DNA of 33,989 bases from Roseovarius nitratireducens. Lineage in GTDB: Bacteria > Pseudomonadota > Alphaproteobacteria > Rhodobacterales > Rhodobacteraceae. A model generated the notes under the pieces. That model was not told the origin of the DNA, searched no databases, and saw only the letters and a program-made list of their open reading frames with translations. Location: the NCBI RefSeq assembly GCF_002925845.1, contig NZ_PDNI01000014.1, positions 1-33,989 on the forward strand, in the 5' to 3' direction. Of the stretch, positions 16,985 to 27,591 are shown one piece after another. Both the position numbers and the translations under genes were made by a program. Positions within the stretch are counted from its first letter, which is position 1, and every line of letters begins with the position of its first letter.

Positions 16985-18358
16985 ATGTTTCTGTCCGTCT
17001 TCGAGATGTTCAAGGTCGGCATCGGCCCGTCCTCGTCACACACGATGGGGCCGATGGTGGCCGCCGCGCGCTTTCTTGATCGGATGCGCGCCGAGCCATT
17101 CCATTACGCGGGCCTCAAGGGGTCGCTGCACGGCTCGCTCGCCTTTACCGGGATCGGCCACGCGAGCGACCGGGCGACGATCCTCGGACTCGCGGGCTTT
17201 CGCCCCGACACCTATGACGCCGAGGCCGCCGAGGAGGTGCTTGAACAGATTCGCGAGACCCATAAGGTCACGCCGCCGGGACTGCCGGAGTTGAAATTCC
17301 ACCCCAAGGACGATCTGCAATTCGATTTCGGGCCGAACCTGCCGGGCCATGCCAACGGCATGATCCTGATGGCGACGGATTCGCAGGGCGACGTGATCCT
17401 GCAAGACACCTATTACTCCATTGGCGGCGGCTTCGTGATGACCGAGGCCGAACTGGCCGCGGGCCGCAACACCGACGAGGGCGACCCGGTGCCCTACCCG
17501 TTCAAGTCGGCGGTCGAGATGCTGGAGATGGCCGAACGCTCGGGCAAGAGCATCGCCGAGATGAAGCGCGCCAACGAGGTTGCCCGGGGCGGGCCGGAGA
17601 ACCTGCGCTCTGGCGTGGCGCGCATCTGGCAGGTGATGGACGATTGCATCGAGCGGGGGCTGAATTGCGATGGCGTGTTGCCCGGCGGGCTGGGTGTCAA
17701 GCGCCGGGCCATGGGTATCCGCGACGCGCTGATCGCCGAGCGCGGCACCAACCTGAGCGCCCCGCACAAGATCAACGACTGGATGAGCGCCTACGCGATG
17801 GCCGTCAACGAGGAGAACGCCGCCGGCGGGCAGGTGGTGACGGCCCCCACAAACGGCGCGGCGGGCGTGGTACCAGCGGTCATCAAGTACTGGCTGGAGC
17901 ATGTCCCCGGCGCGCATGAGGGCCGGATAGAGGACTTCCTGCTGACCGCGGCCGCCATCGGCGGGCTGGTAAAGTTCAACGCGTCGATCTCGGGCGCGGA
18001 GGCAGGGTGCCAGGCCGAGGTGGGCAGCGCCTCGGCGATGGCGGCGGCCGGGCTCTGCGCGGTGCTGGGCGGTACGCCGCAGCAGATCGAGAATGCCGCC
18101 GAGATCGCGCTGGAGCATCACCTCGGCATGACCTGTGACCCGGTAAAGGGCCTCGTTCAGGTGCCCTGCATCGAGCGCAACGGGCTGGGCGCGATAAAGG
18201 CCGTTTCGGCGGCGTCACTGGCGCTGCGGGGGGACGGCACGCATTTCGTGCCGCTCGACGCCTGCATCGAGACCATGCGCCAGACCGGCGCGGACATGAG
18301 CGAGAAGTACAAGGAAACCTCGCTGGGCGGGCTGGCGGTGAACATCCCCAATTGCTGA
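16985..18358 (+). CDS. sdaA: L-serine dehydratase (iron-sulfur type)
   Basis: 457 residues, the single-chain form with beta and alpha parts fused. It deaminates L-serine to pyruvate and ammonia using a 4Fe-4S cluster. The N-terminus [20 protein letters not shown] is diagnostic. The cluster cysteines are at C342 (GCQAEVG), C384 (MTCDPVKG) and C395 (VPCIERN), the spacing known for the bacterial enzyme, and the C-terminal cysteine C457 is also present as in relatives where it caps the cluster. GGGAG precedes ATG 16985; upstream in-frame sequence is not conserved-looking. Confidence 0.96.
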   Translation: MFLSVFEMFKVGIGPSSSHTMGPMVAAARFLDRMRAEPFHYAGLKGSLHGSLAFTGIGHASDRATILGLAGFRPDTYDAEAAEEVLEQIRETHKVTPPGLPELKFHPKDDLQFDFGPNLPGHANGMILMATDSQGDVILQDTYYSIGGGFVMTEAELAAGRNTDEGDPVPYPFKSAVEMLEMAERSGKSIAEMKRANEVARGGPENLRSGVARIWQVMDDCIERGLNCDGVLPGGLGVKRRAMGIRDALIAERGTNLSAPHKINDWMSAYAMAVNEENAAGGQVVTAPTNGAAGVVPAVIKYWLEHVPGAHEGRIEDFLLTAAAIGGLVKFNASISGAEAGCQAEVGSASAMAAAGLCAVLGGTPQQIENAAEIALEHHLGMTCDPVKGLVQVPCIERNGLGAIKAVSAASLALRGDGTHFVPLDACIETMRQTGADMSEKYKETSLGGLAVNIPNC

Positions 18359-18465
18359 GGGTATGTGCGCGGGTTTTCGCCTGGCGCGGTTCATCCCGGC
18401 GGTCGCCCCTGGCCGATTCCGACCATGCACGCCGCTTTGCGGGCGCCACGGCCTCTGCCACCGGC

Positions 18466-18843
18466 CTACATCGTTTCGAGGCAGTGCCGCCGGAACGCGC
18501 GTTTGAGCAGGTCCAGTTCCTCGCGCAGGAGTGCGATCTCGGCCCGCAGGTCGTAGGCGAGCGCGTCGCCCGCCACCAGCGCGAAGCTGTCAAGCACCGT
18601 GCCGCTGTCCCGGTCGCGGATCACGAAGGTCTGCACCCCGTCGGCGATCCGGTCGGCGGGCACCGGCACGCGCAGTACCCAGTCGGCGCTGTCGGGGCGG
18701 GCGATCACCTCGACCCCGGCGAGCGGCTCCTGCTGGTGCGTCACCTCGATCTCGGGGGGCGCGGCACCGGGCTCGGCGCCGGCAAGCACGCCCTCCCAGA
18801 CGCCTTCGAACAGCCGGGTCTTGGTCAGGGTCCAGTCGCTCAT
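18466..18843 (-). CDS. Uncharacterised 125-residue protein, last gene of the ilvD group
   Basis: A soluble acidic protein starting MSDWTLTKTRLFEGVWEGVL. The middle region is beta-rich (VEVIARPDSADWVLRVPVPA, then VQTFVIRDRDSGTVLDSFAL). The C-terminal helix, about 95-120 (DLRAEIALLREELDLLKRAF), is a short coiled coil. No known motif is seen. AAAGGAC lies before ATG 18843. It begins 14 bp after the DUF6478-like gene, so the two are probably co-translated. Convergent with sdaA. Confidence 0.78.
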   Translation of the reverse strand: MSDWTLTKTRLFEGVWEGVLAGAEPGAAPPEIEVTHQQEPLAGVEVIARPDSADWVLRVPVPADRIADGVQTFVIRDRDSGTVLDSFALVAGDALAYDLRAEIALLREELDLLKRAFRRHCLETM

Positions 18844-18857
18844 TGCGGTGTCCTTTG

Positions 18858-19616
18858 TCAGAGAGCCGCGCGCAGGCGGCGGCTGAAGGTGACGTCGCGC
18901 AGCGTGACCTGGCTCATCGCCGGGTTCTCGAAGATCAGGTCGATCCACGCGCGTTCGAGCCGTTTCTCGTTGAGGCTGGAATAGGCGAGGTCGAATTCGA
19001 CCGTGTTCTCCTGCGCGTCAAGCGGCAGTTTGCGGATGATCTGCTCGGTATTGGGGCCGTGGCGGACATTGAGCCGGGCAAAGATTTCCAGCGGCTTTTC
19101 CATGTCGATGATGGTGTCGAGCCGCACGAGGTGACGCTTGGTCATGCCCTCGATCGCCTCTGGCGGCAGGTCGATCGCCAGCGACAGGAACGAGCCGTCG
19201 AAGGCGAACGTGTCCATGCGCAACCCATAGGGCGCGAGATCGGATTCGCGGGTGTTGCGCACCTGCCGCAGCGACAATTCGGAATGGGCGCAATCGTGAA
19301 ATAATGTCACCCCGCGTCCCAGCGTCGTGCCCGATTGCACCGCGGCCAGGCCCGGCACGGGCAGCGGCAGGCGCCAGATCTCGGGCCGCCACGACCAGTC
19401 GGTGCCGTGGGGCCGGGGAAAGGCGTTCGAGCCCACGACCGGCAGGGCAAGGCGGTGGTCGGCCACGGCGAGCGCCTCTTGCAGGAAATGCAAGAGCCGT
19501 GCGCCCCCCGAGCGGATGCGGCGCAGCTCGTCGAGGCTCATGTCTGGGGCGCCGCGGGCGGCCCTGCGCCAGGCACGCATCGCGCGGCGATGCAGGACGG
19601 TGTCGAGCAGTTTCAT
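18858..19616 (-). CDS. DUF6478-like protein
   Basis: 252 residues, no signal peptide or TM. An N-terminal basic helical part (KLLDTVLHRRAMRAWRRAAR) is followed by a conserved-looking domain with DWSWRPEIWRLPLPVPG, FHDCAHSELSLRQVRN and FLSLAIDLP. I assign it to the Rhodobacterales-restricted DUF6478 from memory of these blocks, so the name is tentative. AAAGGTG lies before ATG 19616; an ATG at 19649 is an alternative. It is flanked by the lipoprotein gene and the 125-residue protein on the same strand. Confidence 0.8.
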   Translation of the reverse strand: MKLLDTVLHRRAMRAWRRAARGAPDMSLDELRRIRSGGARLLHFLQEALAVADHRLALPVVGSNAFPRPHGTDWSWRPEIWRLPLPVPGLAAVQSGTTLGRGVTLFHDCAHSELSLRQVRNTRESDLAPYGLRMDTFAFDGSFLSLAIDLPPEAIEGMTKRHLVRLDTIIDMEKPLEIFARLNVRHGPNTEQIIRKLPLDAQENTVEFDLAYSSLNEKRLERAWIDLIFENPAMSQVTLRDVTFSRRLRAAL

Positions 19617-19691
19617 GCGGGGCGCACCTTTGAATACCCTGTCGCGCACGGCAGAGGCCGCGACGTTACCATGACAGGAATGTGCATAGCA

Positions 19692-20399
19692 TTAATCCGA
19701 AACGGGAAACAATCGCGCGAAGAAGCCGCGGCGTTGTGTCTTCGCCGCAGTCGTCTCCGCCCCGGTCTCCGCCTCGGCCTCTGCATCGGTATCCGCTTCT
19801 GCCGGTGCCTCAGCCGCCCGTCCGGACAGCCCGGCTGCGAGATCGGCGAGCAGCAGGCGGCCCTCGCGCCCGGCAAGCGCGCTGCCCTCGGGGGCGTAGA
19901 GCGAGAGGCTCGCGAGGTGCCCGCCGACCAAGCGCGCGCCGCGCCAGTGGCGCGGGTCGCCGCCGGGCAGCACCGCCTCGCCGCCCTGCATCACCTGCAC
20001 ATAGGCAAGACCCGCCTCCTGCCCCTGTGCGCCCACCGGCGCCGGGGCTATGGCGGCGGCGAGGCCCTCGGCGTCGGGCGGGGCCGCGTCACCGGCCTGC
20101 CGCATGACCGAGACGGTCATCAGCGCCGGCGCCGCGGTCAGGCCCGGCGTGCCGGTCAGTTGCGCGCACGGGGCCAGCAGCGCAAAGCCGCCGCCACCGG
20201 CGAGGCTGCGCAGGCTGCCGTCATCGATGCAATAACCGCGCGGCGCGCTCACCCGCACCGCGCCAGCGCCAAGCACGATCTCCGTTACCGGGCGTTGCGG
20301 GCTATCGGCGACGGGGCCGAGACATCCGGGCAGCGCGATCAGAAGCGCGGCGCAGGCGAGGGCGCGCCGCGCGCCGGGCTCAGATATCCATGTAGACAT
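19692..20399 (-). CDS. Putative lipoprotein of unknown function
   Basis: 235 residues. The N-terminus has a basic start, a hydrophobic run and ALPGC, so C26 is a likely lipidation site although the box is not ideal. The middle (about 40-190) is a globular region; the C-terminal 45 residues are acidic and low in complexity ([16 protein letters not shown]), then basic-hydrophobic ([13 protein letters not shown]). ATG 20399 overlaps the end of ilvD by 20 bp, pointing to translational coupling. No family is recognised. Confidence 0.78.
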   Translation of the reverse strand: MSTWISEPGARRALACAALLIALPGCLGPVADSPQRPVTEIVLGAGAVRVSAPRGYCIDDGSLRSLAGGGGFALLAPCAQLTGTPGLTAAPALMTVSVMRQAGDAAPPDAEGLAAAIAPAPVGAQGQEAGLAYVQVMQGGEAVLPGGDPRHWRGARLVGGHLASLSLYAPEGSALAGREGRLLLADLAAGLSGRAAEAPAEADTDAEAEAETGAETTAAKTQRRGFFARLFPVSD

Positions 20400-22137
20400 G
20401 GGATTCGGCCTGCGCGCCGGGATGGGTGACAGCGCCCTTGTAGGTCGGCCCCACGAGCTGCGCGTATTTCCACAGCGCACCGGCGGTATAGATCGTCTTG
20501 CGCGGGCCGGTCCATGCCTCGCGACGGCGGGCAAGCTCCTCGTCCGACAGATCGACCGACAGTTGCCCCTTGATCGCGTCGATGGTGATCGTGTCGCCCG
20601 TCTCGATCAGCGCGATGGGCCCGCCCTGCGCGGCCTCGGGGCCGACATGGCCCACGCAGAAGCCGCGCGTCGCGCCCGAGAAGCGGCCATCGGTGATAAG
20701 CGCCACCTTCTTGCCCATGCCCTGCCCCGAAAGGGCGGCGGTGGTCGACAGCATTTCGCGCATCCCCGGCCCGCCCGCGGGCCCCTCGTTGCGGATGACG
20801 ATCACCTCTCCCTCTTCGTAGCTGCGCGCCTTGACGGCGGCAAAGGCGTCCTCCTCGCATTCGAACACGCGCGCCGGGCCGGTAAAGACCTGGTGCTCGG
20901 GCGCAATACCCGCGACCTTGACGATGGCCCCCTCGGGCGCAAGGTTGCCCTTGAGCCCGACGACGCCGCCGGTTTTCGTGAGGGGGGCGTCGATGGTGTG
21001 GATGACGCGGCCATCGGCCTCGCGCGTGATAAGCTCGAGTTCCTCGCCGATGGAGCGGCCGGAGGCGGTGATGCAATCCTCGTGGATGAGCCCCGCCTTG
21101 CGCAACTCCTTCATCACCACGGGGATGCCGCCCGCGTCAAAGAGATCCTTGGCGACAAATTGCCCGCCCGGCTTCAGATCGACGAAATACGGTGTGTCGC
21201 GGAAGATTTCGCAGACATCTTCGAGGAAGAAGTCGATCCCCGCCTCGTGGGCGATCGCGGGCAGGTGCAGCCCGGCATTGGTGCTGCCGCCGGTACAGGC
21301 CACCACGCGCGCCGCGTTCTCCAGGCTCTTGCGGGTGACCACGTCGCGCGCGCGGATGTTGTTCGCCAACAGCTCCATCACCGCGCGGCCAGACGCCTCG
21401 CCATACTGGTCGCGGCTCTCGTAGGGGGCGGGCATACCGGAGGAATTCATCAGCGCCAGCCCGATCGCCTCGGAAACGCAGGCCATCGTGTTGGCGGTGA
21501 ACTGTCCGCCACAGGCCCCCGCCGAGGGGCAGGCCACGCGTTCGAGCATCTCGAGCGCGGCATCCGACAGCGTGCCGTTCTGGTTGCGGCCGACCGCCTC
21601 GAACATATCCTGCACGGTCAGATCGCGCGAGCGGAAATCCTCGGGAATCTCGTCTACCTGCGGCGCGCGGCCCGGCAGGATCGAGCCGCCATAGATGAAC
21701 ACCGACGGCACGTTGAGCCGCACCATGGCCATCATCATCCCGGGCAGCGATTTGTCGCAGCCTGCCAGCCCCACCAGCGCGTCGTAGCAATGCCCGCGCA
21801 TGGTCAGCTCCACCGTGTCGGCGATGGCCTCGCGGCTGGCGAGGCTCGAGCGCATCCCCTCGTGGCCCATCGCGATGCCGTCGGTGACGGTGATGGTGGT
21901 AAACTCGCGCGGGGTGCCGTGCGCCTCCTTGACGCCGCCCTTGACGGCCTGCGCCTGGCGGCTGAGCGCGATGTTGCACGGTGCGGCCTCGTTCCAGCAG
22001 GTGGCGACGCCGACGAGGGGCTGATGGATCTCGGTCTCGGTCATGCCCATCGCGTAGTAGTAGGACCGGTGCGGGGCGCGCGCGGAGCCCTCGGTCACGT
22101 AGCGGCTGGGCAGTTTGGACTTGTCGAAGCGGGTCAT
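20380..22137 (-). CDS. ilvD: Dihydroxy-acid dehydratase
   Basis: 585 residues. It makes 2-keto acids from dihydroxy acids in valine, isoleucine and leucine synthesis and uses an Fe-S cluster. Cluster cysteines occur in [25 protein letters not shown] and [12 protein letters not shown]; the C-terminal substrate serine region is [22 protein letters not shown]. The start [17 protein letters not shown] is the expected one at ATG 22137. Same-strand genes of unknown function follow with an overlap, and the 113-bp gap upstream serves the divergent CPBP gene. Confidence 0.97.
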   Translation of the reverse strand: MTRFDKSKLPSRYVTEGSARAPHRSYYYAMGMTETEIHQPLVGVATCWNEAAPCNIALSRQAQAVKGGVKEAHGTPREFTTITVTDGIAMGHEGMRSSLASREAIADTVELTMRGHCYDALVGLAGCDKSLPGMMMAMVRLNVPSVFIYGGSILPGRAPQVDEIPEDFRSRDLTVQDMFEAVGRNQNGTLSDAALEMLERVACPSAGACGGQFTANTMACVSEAIGLALMNSSGMPAPYESRDQYGEASGRAVMELLANNIRARDVVTRKSLENAARVVACTGGSTNAGLHLPAIAHEAGIDFFLEDVCEIFRDTPYFVDLKPGGQFVAKDLFDAGGIPVVMKELRKAGLIHEDCITASGRSIGEELELITREADGRVIHTIDAPLTKTGGVVGLKGNLAPEGAIVKVAGIAPEHQVFTGPARVFECEEDAFAAVKARSYEEGEVIVIRNEGPAGGPGMREMLSTTAALSGQGMGKKVALITDGRFSGATRGFCVGHVGPEAAQGGPIALIETGDTITIDAIKGQLSVDLSDEELARRREAWTGPRKTIYTAGALWKYAQLVGPTYKGAVTHPGAQAESHVYMDI

Positions 22138-22250
22138 CTGGGGCCTCTCGGGATTGGCTGGCGATTTTCGGCTGGCATCCGGTCTAGGCCAGCGCGCGGC
22201 GCGGGGCAAGCCGATTGCACCCCCACCCGCACCCCGCTAGCGTGCCCGCC

Positions 22251-23138
22251 ATGCGTTACGCCGCCCACGAGATCCTGGTCGCCCCCGCCCGCCCCTCCGC
22301 AGGACTGGGGCGGCTGGGGGCGGGTATCTGCCTGACCGTGGCCCTGTTCTTTCTGTTGAGCATCGTGTGGTCGGGGCTGTTGCCGGCGATATTCGGCGCC
22401 GAGGGCTGGGCCCGGATCGTGCCCGGGGTCGAGACGGCGACGACGCCCACGGGCGTGCTGATCAATCTCGCCACCTTCGGCCTGCTGATCGTGGCGCTGG
22501 CACTCAGCCTGCGCGCGGTGCACCGGCGGGGCCTCATGAGCGTCGTGGGGCCGCTGCCGCGCGCGACGCGGCAGTTCGGGCGGGCGTTGCTCGCGGTTGC
22601 GGCGCTCCACGCCATCATTGCCCTCGTGCCCCTGCCCGAGGCGATGGCGCTCGAGCGCAACCTCGCCGCCGCGACATGGGCAATGTTGCTGCCGTTGGGG
22701 ATTGTCGGGCTGTTTTGCCAGGTCTTCGCCGAGGAGGTAGCGTTTCGAGGCTACCTGCAAACCCAGCTTGCCGCGCGCTTCACCTCGCCGGTGATCTGGA
22801 TGTCGCTGCCCGCGCTCGGCTTCGGGCTGCTGCATTTCGACAGTGCTACCTATGGCGCGAATGGCTGGCTGGTGATGGTCTGGGCCACGGGGTTCGGGCT
22901 GGCCGCCGCCGATCTGACCGCACGGTTCGGCACGCTGGGGCCGGCTACGGCGCTGCATTTCGTCAACAATTTCAGTGCCATCCTCGTGGCCGCGCCGAAG
23001 GGACGGTTCGACGGGCTGGCGCTCTATGTCTTTCCCTTCTCGCTGGGCGAAGAGGGCGCGGTTCTGGCGGTCCTGCCCACGGATCTCCTGATGCTGCTCT
23101 GTAGCTGGCTGGCGATCCGGCTGGCCCTGCGCGGCTGA
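22251..23138 (+). CDS. CPBP-family intramembrane protease/glutamic endopeptidase
   Basis: 295 residues with about eight TM helices. The three catalytic motifs are present: EEVAFRG (E161, E162, R166), FGLLHF (H195) and HFVNN (H236, N240). This is the Abi/Rce1-like fold that cleaves within the membrane. Substrate unknown; some relatives act in peptide immunity or prenyl-protein processing. ATG 22251 places the first helix about 20 residues in. Confidence 0.92.
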   Translation: MRYAAHEILVAPARPSAGLGRLGAGICLTVALFFLLSIVWSGLLPAIFGAEGWARIVPGVETATTPTGVLINLATFGLLIVALALSLRAVHRRGLMSVVGPLPRATRQFGRALLAVAALHAIIALVPLPEAMALERNLAAATWAMLLPLGIVGLFCQVFAEEVAFRGYLQTQLAARFTSPVIWMSLPALGFGLLHFDSATYGANGWLVMVWATGFGLAAADLTARFGTLGPATALHFVNNFSAILVAAPKGRFDGLALYVFPFSLGEEGAVLAVLPTDLLMLLCSWLAIRLALRG

Positions 23139-23199
23139 TTGCATTTCGTGCGCCGCCCGCTTAAGTGAGGGCAGGATCAGCGACAGGACCCGGCCCGCG

Positions 23200-24126
23200 A
23201 TGAACTGGATCACCAATTACGTGCGCCCGCGCATCAACTCGATCTTCTCGCGCCGCGAGATGCCCGAGAACCTGTGGACGAAATGCGACGAGTGCGGAAC
23301 GATGCTGTTTCACCGCGAATTGGCGGGCAATCTCAACGTCTGCACCAGTTGCGGCCACCACATGGGGATCACGCCGCGCGCGCGCTTTGCCGCGCTGTTC
23401 GACGGGGGCGTGTTCACCGAGGTTGCGGTGCCCGCGCCCACGCCCGACCCGCTGCAATTCCGCGACCAGAAGAAATACCCCGACCGGCTGCGCGCCGCGC
23501 AAAAGGCCACCGGCGAGAAGGAGGCGATGCTCGTCGCCACCGGAGAGATCGGCCGCACGCCGATCGTCGCGGCGGCGCAGGACTTCAGCTTCATGGCCGG
23601 GTCGATGGGCATGTATGTGGGCAACGCGATCATCGCCGCCGCCGAGCAGGCGGTGCAGCTCAAGCGCCCGCTGATCCTGTTTTCCGCGGCGGGCGGCGCG
23701 CGAATGCAGGAGGGCATCCTGTCGCTCATGCAGATGCCGCGCACCACCGTGGCGGTGCAGATGCTGCGCGAGGCCGGGCTGCCCTACATCGTGGTGCTGA
23801 CCCATCCCACCACCGGCGGCGTCACCGCCTCCTACGCCATGCTGGGCGATGTGCACATCGCCGAGCCGAACGCGCTGATCTGTTTCGCCGGGCCGCGGGT
23901 GATCGAACAGACCATCCGGGAGAAGCTGCCCGAGGGCTTTCAGCGCGCCGAATACCTGCTTGAACACGGGATGCTCGACCGGGTGACGCCGCGCACCGAG
24001 TTGCGCGATGACCTGATCACCATCACCCGCATGCTGATGGGCCTGCCGCCCGCGGTGAAGGCAGACCTGCCCGCACCCGCGCCGCTCGCCATCGAGGCAC
24101 AGGCCACGGACGACGCGGAAAAATGA
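23200..24126 (+). CDS. accD: Acetyl-CoA carboxylase carboxyltransferase beta subunit
   Basis: 308 residues. The N-terminal zinc ribbon has C29, C32, C48 and C51 (CDEC, CTSC). The carboxyltransferase domain follows with [26 protein letters not shown] and [17 protein letters not shown]. It forms, with AccA, the half of the enzyme that makes malonyl-CoA for fatty acid synthesis. The stop overlaps folC as ATGA, the accD-folC order usual in Proteobacteria. Confidence 0.98.
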   Translation: MNWITNYVRPRINSIFSRREMPENLWTKCDECGTMLFHRELAGNLNVCTSCGHHMGITPRARFAALFDGGVFTEVAVPAPTPDPLQFRDQKKYPDRLRAAQKATGEKEAMLVATGEIGRTPIVAAAQDFSFMAGSMGMYVGNAIIAAAEQAVQLKRPLILFSAAGGARMQEGILSLMQMPRTTVAVQMLREAGLPYIVVLTHPTTGGVTASYAMLGDVHIAEPNALICFAGPRVIEQTIREKLPEGFQRAEYLLEHGMLDRVTPRTELRDDLITITRMLMGLPPAVKADLPAPAPLAIEAQATDDAEK

Positions 24127-25397
24127 GCGCGGCCACATCGGACCTCATCCTGTCGCGGATGATGGCGCTGCACCCCAAGATCATCGACCTGACGCTTGAC
24201 CGCGTGTGGCGGCTTCTTGATGCGCTGGGCAATCCGCAGGATCGGCTGCCGCCGGTGATCCACATCGCGGGCACCAACGGCAAGGGCTCGACGCTCGCCA
24301 TGATCCGGGCAGGGATCGAGGCGGCGGGAAAGACCTGCCACGCCTATACCTCGCCGCATCTCGCGCGCTTTCATGAACGCATCCGGCTGGCCGGGGATCT
24401 GATCGCCGAGGATCACCTGACGGCGGTGCTCGACGAATGCGAGGCCGCTAATGGCGGCGTGCCGATCACATATTTCGAGATCACCACCTGTGCAGCCCTC
24501 CTCGCCATGTCGCGGGTCGAGGCGGATTACACGCTGTTGGAGGTGGGGCTCGGCGGACGGCTCGATGCGACCAACGTGATCGCACGGCCCGCGCTCACGG
24601 TCATCACCCCGGTGTCGATGGATCACGAAGGCTTCCTCGGCGACACGCTGGCCGCGATCGCGGGCGAGAAGGCGGGGATTATCAAGCGCCTCGTGCCGTG
24701 CGTCGTCGGCCCGCAGGACGACGCGGCGATGGACGTGATCGAGGCGCGCGCCGCGCGGCTGGGCGCGCCGCTGCTGGCCCATGGCCAGCACTGGCATGTG
24801 CTGCAGGAGCGCGGGCGGCTCGTCTACCAGGACGAGCACGGCCTGTGCGACCTGCCGCTGCCGAACCTGCCCGGCGCACACCAGGTGGAGAATGCGGGTA
24901 TCGCGCTGTCCTCACTGCGGGCGCTGGGGCTGGGCGAGGCGGCGCTGGAAGGCGCGGTCACGCGGGCCGAGTGGCCCGCGCGGATGCAGCAGCTGGCATG
25001 GGGTCCGCTGGTGGACGCGGCGGGCGATGCGGAGCTTTGGCTCGACGGCGGGCACAACCCCGCCGCCGGGCACGCACTGGCGCGGCACCTCGCGGGCCTT
25101 GCCCCCCGACCCACCTACCTCGTCTGCGGGATGCTCAACACCAAGGATGTCTCGGGCTACCTCGCGCCGCTGGCGCGGGTGGCGCAGGGCCTGACCGCCG
25201 TGTCCATTCCCGGCGAGGCCAACACCCTGCCCGCCGATGCCACGGCGCAGGCCGCGCGCGGCGTCGGGATGGACGCGGGGATGGCCGAAAGCGCGCTGGC
25301 GGCGGTGGAAGATATCGTCGCCCGGGTGCCACGCGCGCGCATCCTGATCTGCGGCTCGCTCTACCTCGCGGGCGGCATCCTGCGCGAAAACGGCTGA
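24123..25397 (+). CDS. folC: Bifunctional folylpolyglutamate/dihydrofolate synthase
   Basis: 424 residues, Mur-ligase fold. The P-loop is GTNGKGS (50-56); other signatures are [38 protein letters not shown] and DGGHNPAAG. It adds glutamate to dihydropteroate and to folates. Translationally coupled to accD. A hairpin covers its stop codon. Confidence 0.97.
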   Translation: MSAATSDLILSRMMALHPKIIDLTLDRVWRLLDALGNPQDRLPPVIHIAGTNGKGSTLAMIRAGIEAAGKTCHAYTSPHLARFHERIRLAGDLIAEDHLTAVLDECEAANGGVPITYFEITTCAALLAMSRVEADYTLLEVGLGGRLDATNVIARPALTVITPVSMDHEGFLGDTLAAIAGEKAGIIKRLVPCVVGPQDDAAMDVIEARAARLGAPLLAHGQHWHVLQERGRLVYQDEHGLCDLPLPNLPGAHQVENAGIALSSLRALGLGEAALEGAVTRAEWPARMQQLAWGPLVDAAGDAELWLDGGHNPAAGHALARHLAGLAPRPTYLVCGMLNTKDVSGYLAPLARVAQGLTAVSIPGEANTLPADATAQAARGVGMDAGMAESALAAVEDIVARVPRARILICGSLYLAGGILRENG

Positions 25398-25410
25398 CCG
25401 GGCGGTCAGC
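25393..25410. terminator. Hairpin between folC and nusB
   Basis: GCTGACCG and CGGTCAGC form a perfect 8-bp stem with a 2-nt centre, overlapping the folC stop. Leftward it is followed by CGTTTTCG, so it best fits as the terminator of the ribB-ribH-nusB transcript. Confidence 0.5.
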
Positions 25411-25413
25411 GCC

Positions 25414-25896
25414 TCAGAACGCCTCGGGCCGCGCCTCGCGCGCCATGTGGTCGAGCACGGCATTGACGAACTTCGGCTCGCGCCCCTCGGGATAGAACGC
25501 CTTGGCCACCTCGACATATTCCATGATGACCACCTTGGGCGGCGTGCCCTTCTGGCCCATCTCGGCCCCCGCGGCGCGAAACAGCGCGCGCAGAACCGGG
25601 TCGATCCGCGCGATTGGCCATTTCGCCACCAGCGCGCGATCGGTCATCTGGTCGATCTTGCCCTGCCAGTTCACCGCCTCGTCGAGGATCAGCCCGAATA
25701 GCCCGGCATCGCCCTCGGCCATCTCCACGCCCTCGTCGATCTCGGCACCGAAACGATGCTCGAGAAACTCGCGCCGCACCGCGTCGCTGCCCTGTCCAGA
25801 TTGCTCCATCTGGTAGAGCGCCTGCACGGCATAGAGCCGAGCCGCGGATTTCATGCTGTGTCTGCCCGGCCGTGCCGGGGCGCTGTCGTCGCTCAT
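25414..25896 (-). CDS. nusB: Transcription antitermination factor NusB
   Basis: 160 residues, all-helical NusB fold: SAARLYAVQALYQMEQSG at the N-terminus, then VAKWPIARIDPVLRALFRAA and KVVIMEYVEVAKAFYPEGRE, with FVNAVLDHMAR near the C-terminus. It binds boxA RNA with NusE in rRNA antitermination. ATG 25896 overlaps the ribH stop (ATGA). ribH-nusB linkage is common in Proteobacteria. Confidence 0.97.
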   Translation of the reverse strand: MSDDSAPARPGRHSMKSAARLYAVQALYQMEQSGQGSDAVRREFLEHRFGAEIDEGVEMAEGDAGLFGLILDEAVNWQGKIDQMTDRALVAKWPIARIDPVLRALFRAAGAEMGQKGTPPKVVIMEYVEVAKAFYPEGREPKFVNAVLDHMAREARPEAF

Positions 25897-26438
25897 GCCT
25901 TGGGGTCGTCCTTCGTCTCGCCTGCGATCCGGTATTCGTCCGACGCGGGCTTGAATCCCACGCCCTTGCGCGGGCCGCCCCATTTACGGGCCAGCGCCAC
26001 CAGATGCAAGGCCGCCGCCGCGGCGCCCGCGCCCTTGTTCATCTCGCCCGGATCGGCGCGCACCTCTGCCTGCGCGCGGTTCTCCACCGTCAGGATACCG
26101 TTGCCGATGCACAAGCCCTGCAACCCCAACAGCATCAGCCCGCGCGAGCTGTCATTGCACACCGTCTCGTAATGCGTGGTCTCGCCCCGGATCACGCAGC
26201 CCAACGCCACGTAGCCGTCAAAGTTGGACATCCGCTCGGCAATCCCGATGGCCGTCGGCAGCTCCAGCGCGCCGGGCACCTCGGCGATCTCGTGGGTCGC
26301 GCCCGCGGCCTCGATCTCGGCAACCGCGCCCTTGATGAGGTTGTCGGCGATGTCGCGGTAGAACGGCGCCACCACGATGAGCAGCTTCACCGGCGCGTCG
26401 AATTCGGCGCGCGGCATGGTGTATTCGTGCTCGGCCAT
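25893..26438 (-). CDS. ribH: 6,7-dimethyl-8-ribityllumazine synthase
   Basis: 181 residues. It condenses 3,4-dihydroxybutanone 4-phosphate (from RibB, encoded just upstream) with the ribityl pyrimidine. Signatures: APFYRDIADNLIKGA, EVPGALELPTAI, GCVIRGETTHYE (catalytic His), NGILTVENRAQAE. It is some 20 residues longer than many homologues because of a charged C-terminal tail (about 155-181). Four bp separate it from ribB, and it overlaps nusB. Confidence 0.97.
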   Translation of the reverse strand: MAEHEYTMPRAEFDAPVKLLIVVAPFYRDIADNLIKGAVAEIEAAGATHEIAEVPGALELPTAIGIAERMSNFDGYVALGCVIRGETTHYETVCNDSSRGLMLLGLQGLCIGNGILTVENRAQAEVRADPGEMNKGAGAAAAALHLVALARKWGGPRKGVGFKPASDEYRIAGETKDDPKA

Positions 26439-26442
26439 GTCC

Positions 26443-27591
26443 TCACTCCTCGCTCAGCGGGTGCGTGCCCTCGATGGTGATGCCATAGGCATCGAGCCCC
26501 AGATAGCGCGTATCGGGGCTGTCGGTCAGCAGCACCAGCCGGTGAATCCCCAGCACCGCCATGATCTGCGCGCCAAGCCCGGTATGCTTGATCGTGCGCG
26601 GAGCATCCTCGTCGGCCATCTCGCCCGCCAGCTTGGGCCGGGGTTGCCGGAACAGGAATACCGCGCCGCGCCCCTCGCGGGCGATGATCTCCATCGCGCG
26701 CGGCAGCTTGCCCGCCGGGCCGTGGCCCGCCTGCGCGCCGATGCCCAGCACGTCCTCCAGCGCGTTGAGCGCGTGCGCCCGCGTCAGCACGGGTTCGCCG
26801 TCGGTCACGTTGCCCTTGGTCAGCACGACATGCTCGGTCCCGGTGATCTGGTCGGCGAAGATGCGCATGTCCCATTCGCCGCCGTGGCACGAGGTGACGC
26901 GCTCGCGCCCGGTTTCGATCACCAGGTTGTCGTGGCGGTGGCGATAGGCGATCAGATCCGAGATGGTGCCGATCTTGAGGCCATGCTCGGTGGCGAACTC
27001 GATCAGGTCGGGCAGCCGCGCCATGCTGCCATCCTCCTTCATGATCTCGCAGATCACGCCTGCCGGATTCAGCCCCGCCAGCCGCGCGATATCCACCGCC
27101 GCCTCGGTGTGGCCTGCGCGCACCAGCACCCCGCCGCGCCGCGCGCGCAGCGGGAAAACATGCCCCGGCGTGGCGATATGGGCGTGCGTGTTCTGCTCGT
27201 TGATCGCGGTGGCGATGGTCAGCGCCCGGTCTTGGGCGGAAATGCCGGTGCTCACGCCCTCGCGCGCCTCGATCGAGACGGTGAACGCGGTCTCGTGGCG
27301 CGAAGAGTTGTTCACCGCCATCATCGGCAGACCCAGCCGGTCGATCCGCTCCGGTGTCATCGGCAGGCAAATGAGGCCGCGCCCGTGGGTGGCCATGAAA
27401 TTCACCGCCTCCGGCGTGGTGAATTCGGCGGCGATCACCAGGTCGCCCTCGTTCTCGCGGTCCTCGTGATCGACGAGGATCACCATCCGCCCCGCGGCGA
27501 TCTCGGCGATGATCTCCTCGGTCGGAGAGATCGCGTGGCTCAGATCGGATTCCACCGGCCCCGGCGTCTCGAATGCGGCTCTCTCAGACAT
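26443..27591 (-). CDS. ribB: 3,4-dihydroxy-2-butanone-4-phosphate synthase with degenerate GTP cyclohydrolase II-like domain
   Basis: 382 residues. The RibB domain (about 15-215) is complete: DHEDRENEGDLVIAAE (41-56), NFMATHGRGLICLPM, GISAQDRALTI, HVFPLRARRGGVLVRAGHTEA. The C-terminal half (about 220-382) has the RibA fold (FADQITGTEHVVLTKGN, TIKHTGLGAQIMAVLGIHR), but the zinc-binding C...CDCG cysteine segment is absent, so GTP cyclohydrolase activity is not expected. This form is known in Alphaproteobacteria. ATG 27591 opens at the usual N-terminal extension. First gene of ribB-ribH-nusB. Confidence 0.95.
   Translation of the reverse strand: MSERAAFETPGPVESDLSHAISPTEEIIAEIAAGRMVILVDHEDRENEGDLVIAAEFTTPEAVNFMATHGRGLICLPMTPERIDRLGLPMMAVNNSSRHETAFTVSIEAREGVSTGISAQDRALTIATAINEQNTHAHIATPGHVFPLRARRGGVLVRAGHTEAAVDIARLAGLNPAGVICEIMKEDGSMARLPDLIEFATEHGLKIGTISDLIAYRHRHDNLVIETGRERVTSCHGGEWDMRIFADQITGTEHVVLTKGNVTDGEPVLTRAHALNALEDVLGIGAQAGHGPAGKLPRAMEIIAREGRGAVFLFRQPRPKLAGEMADEDAPRTIKHTGLGAQIMAVLGIHRLVLLTDSPDTRYLGLDAYGITIEGTHPLSEE

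Noticed and set aside
20398-22335. 645-codon open frame antisense to ilvD
   Set aside because: A shadow frame in GC-rich DNA; no domain pattern and no ribosome binding site.
26443-27000. RibA part of ribB taken as a decaying pseudogene
   Set aside because: The frame is intact to the end and the same cysteine-less form is usual in Alphaproteobacteria.
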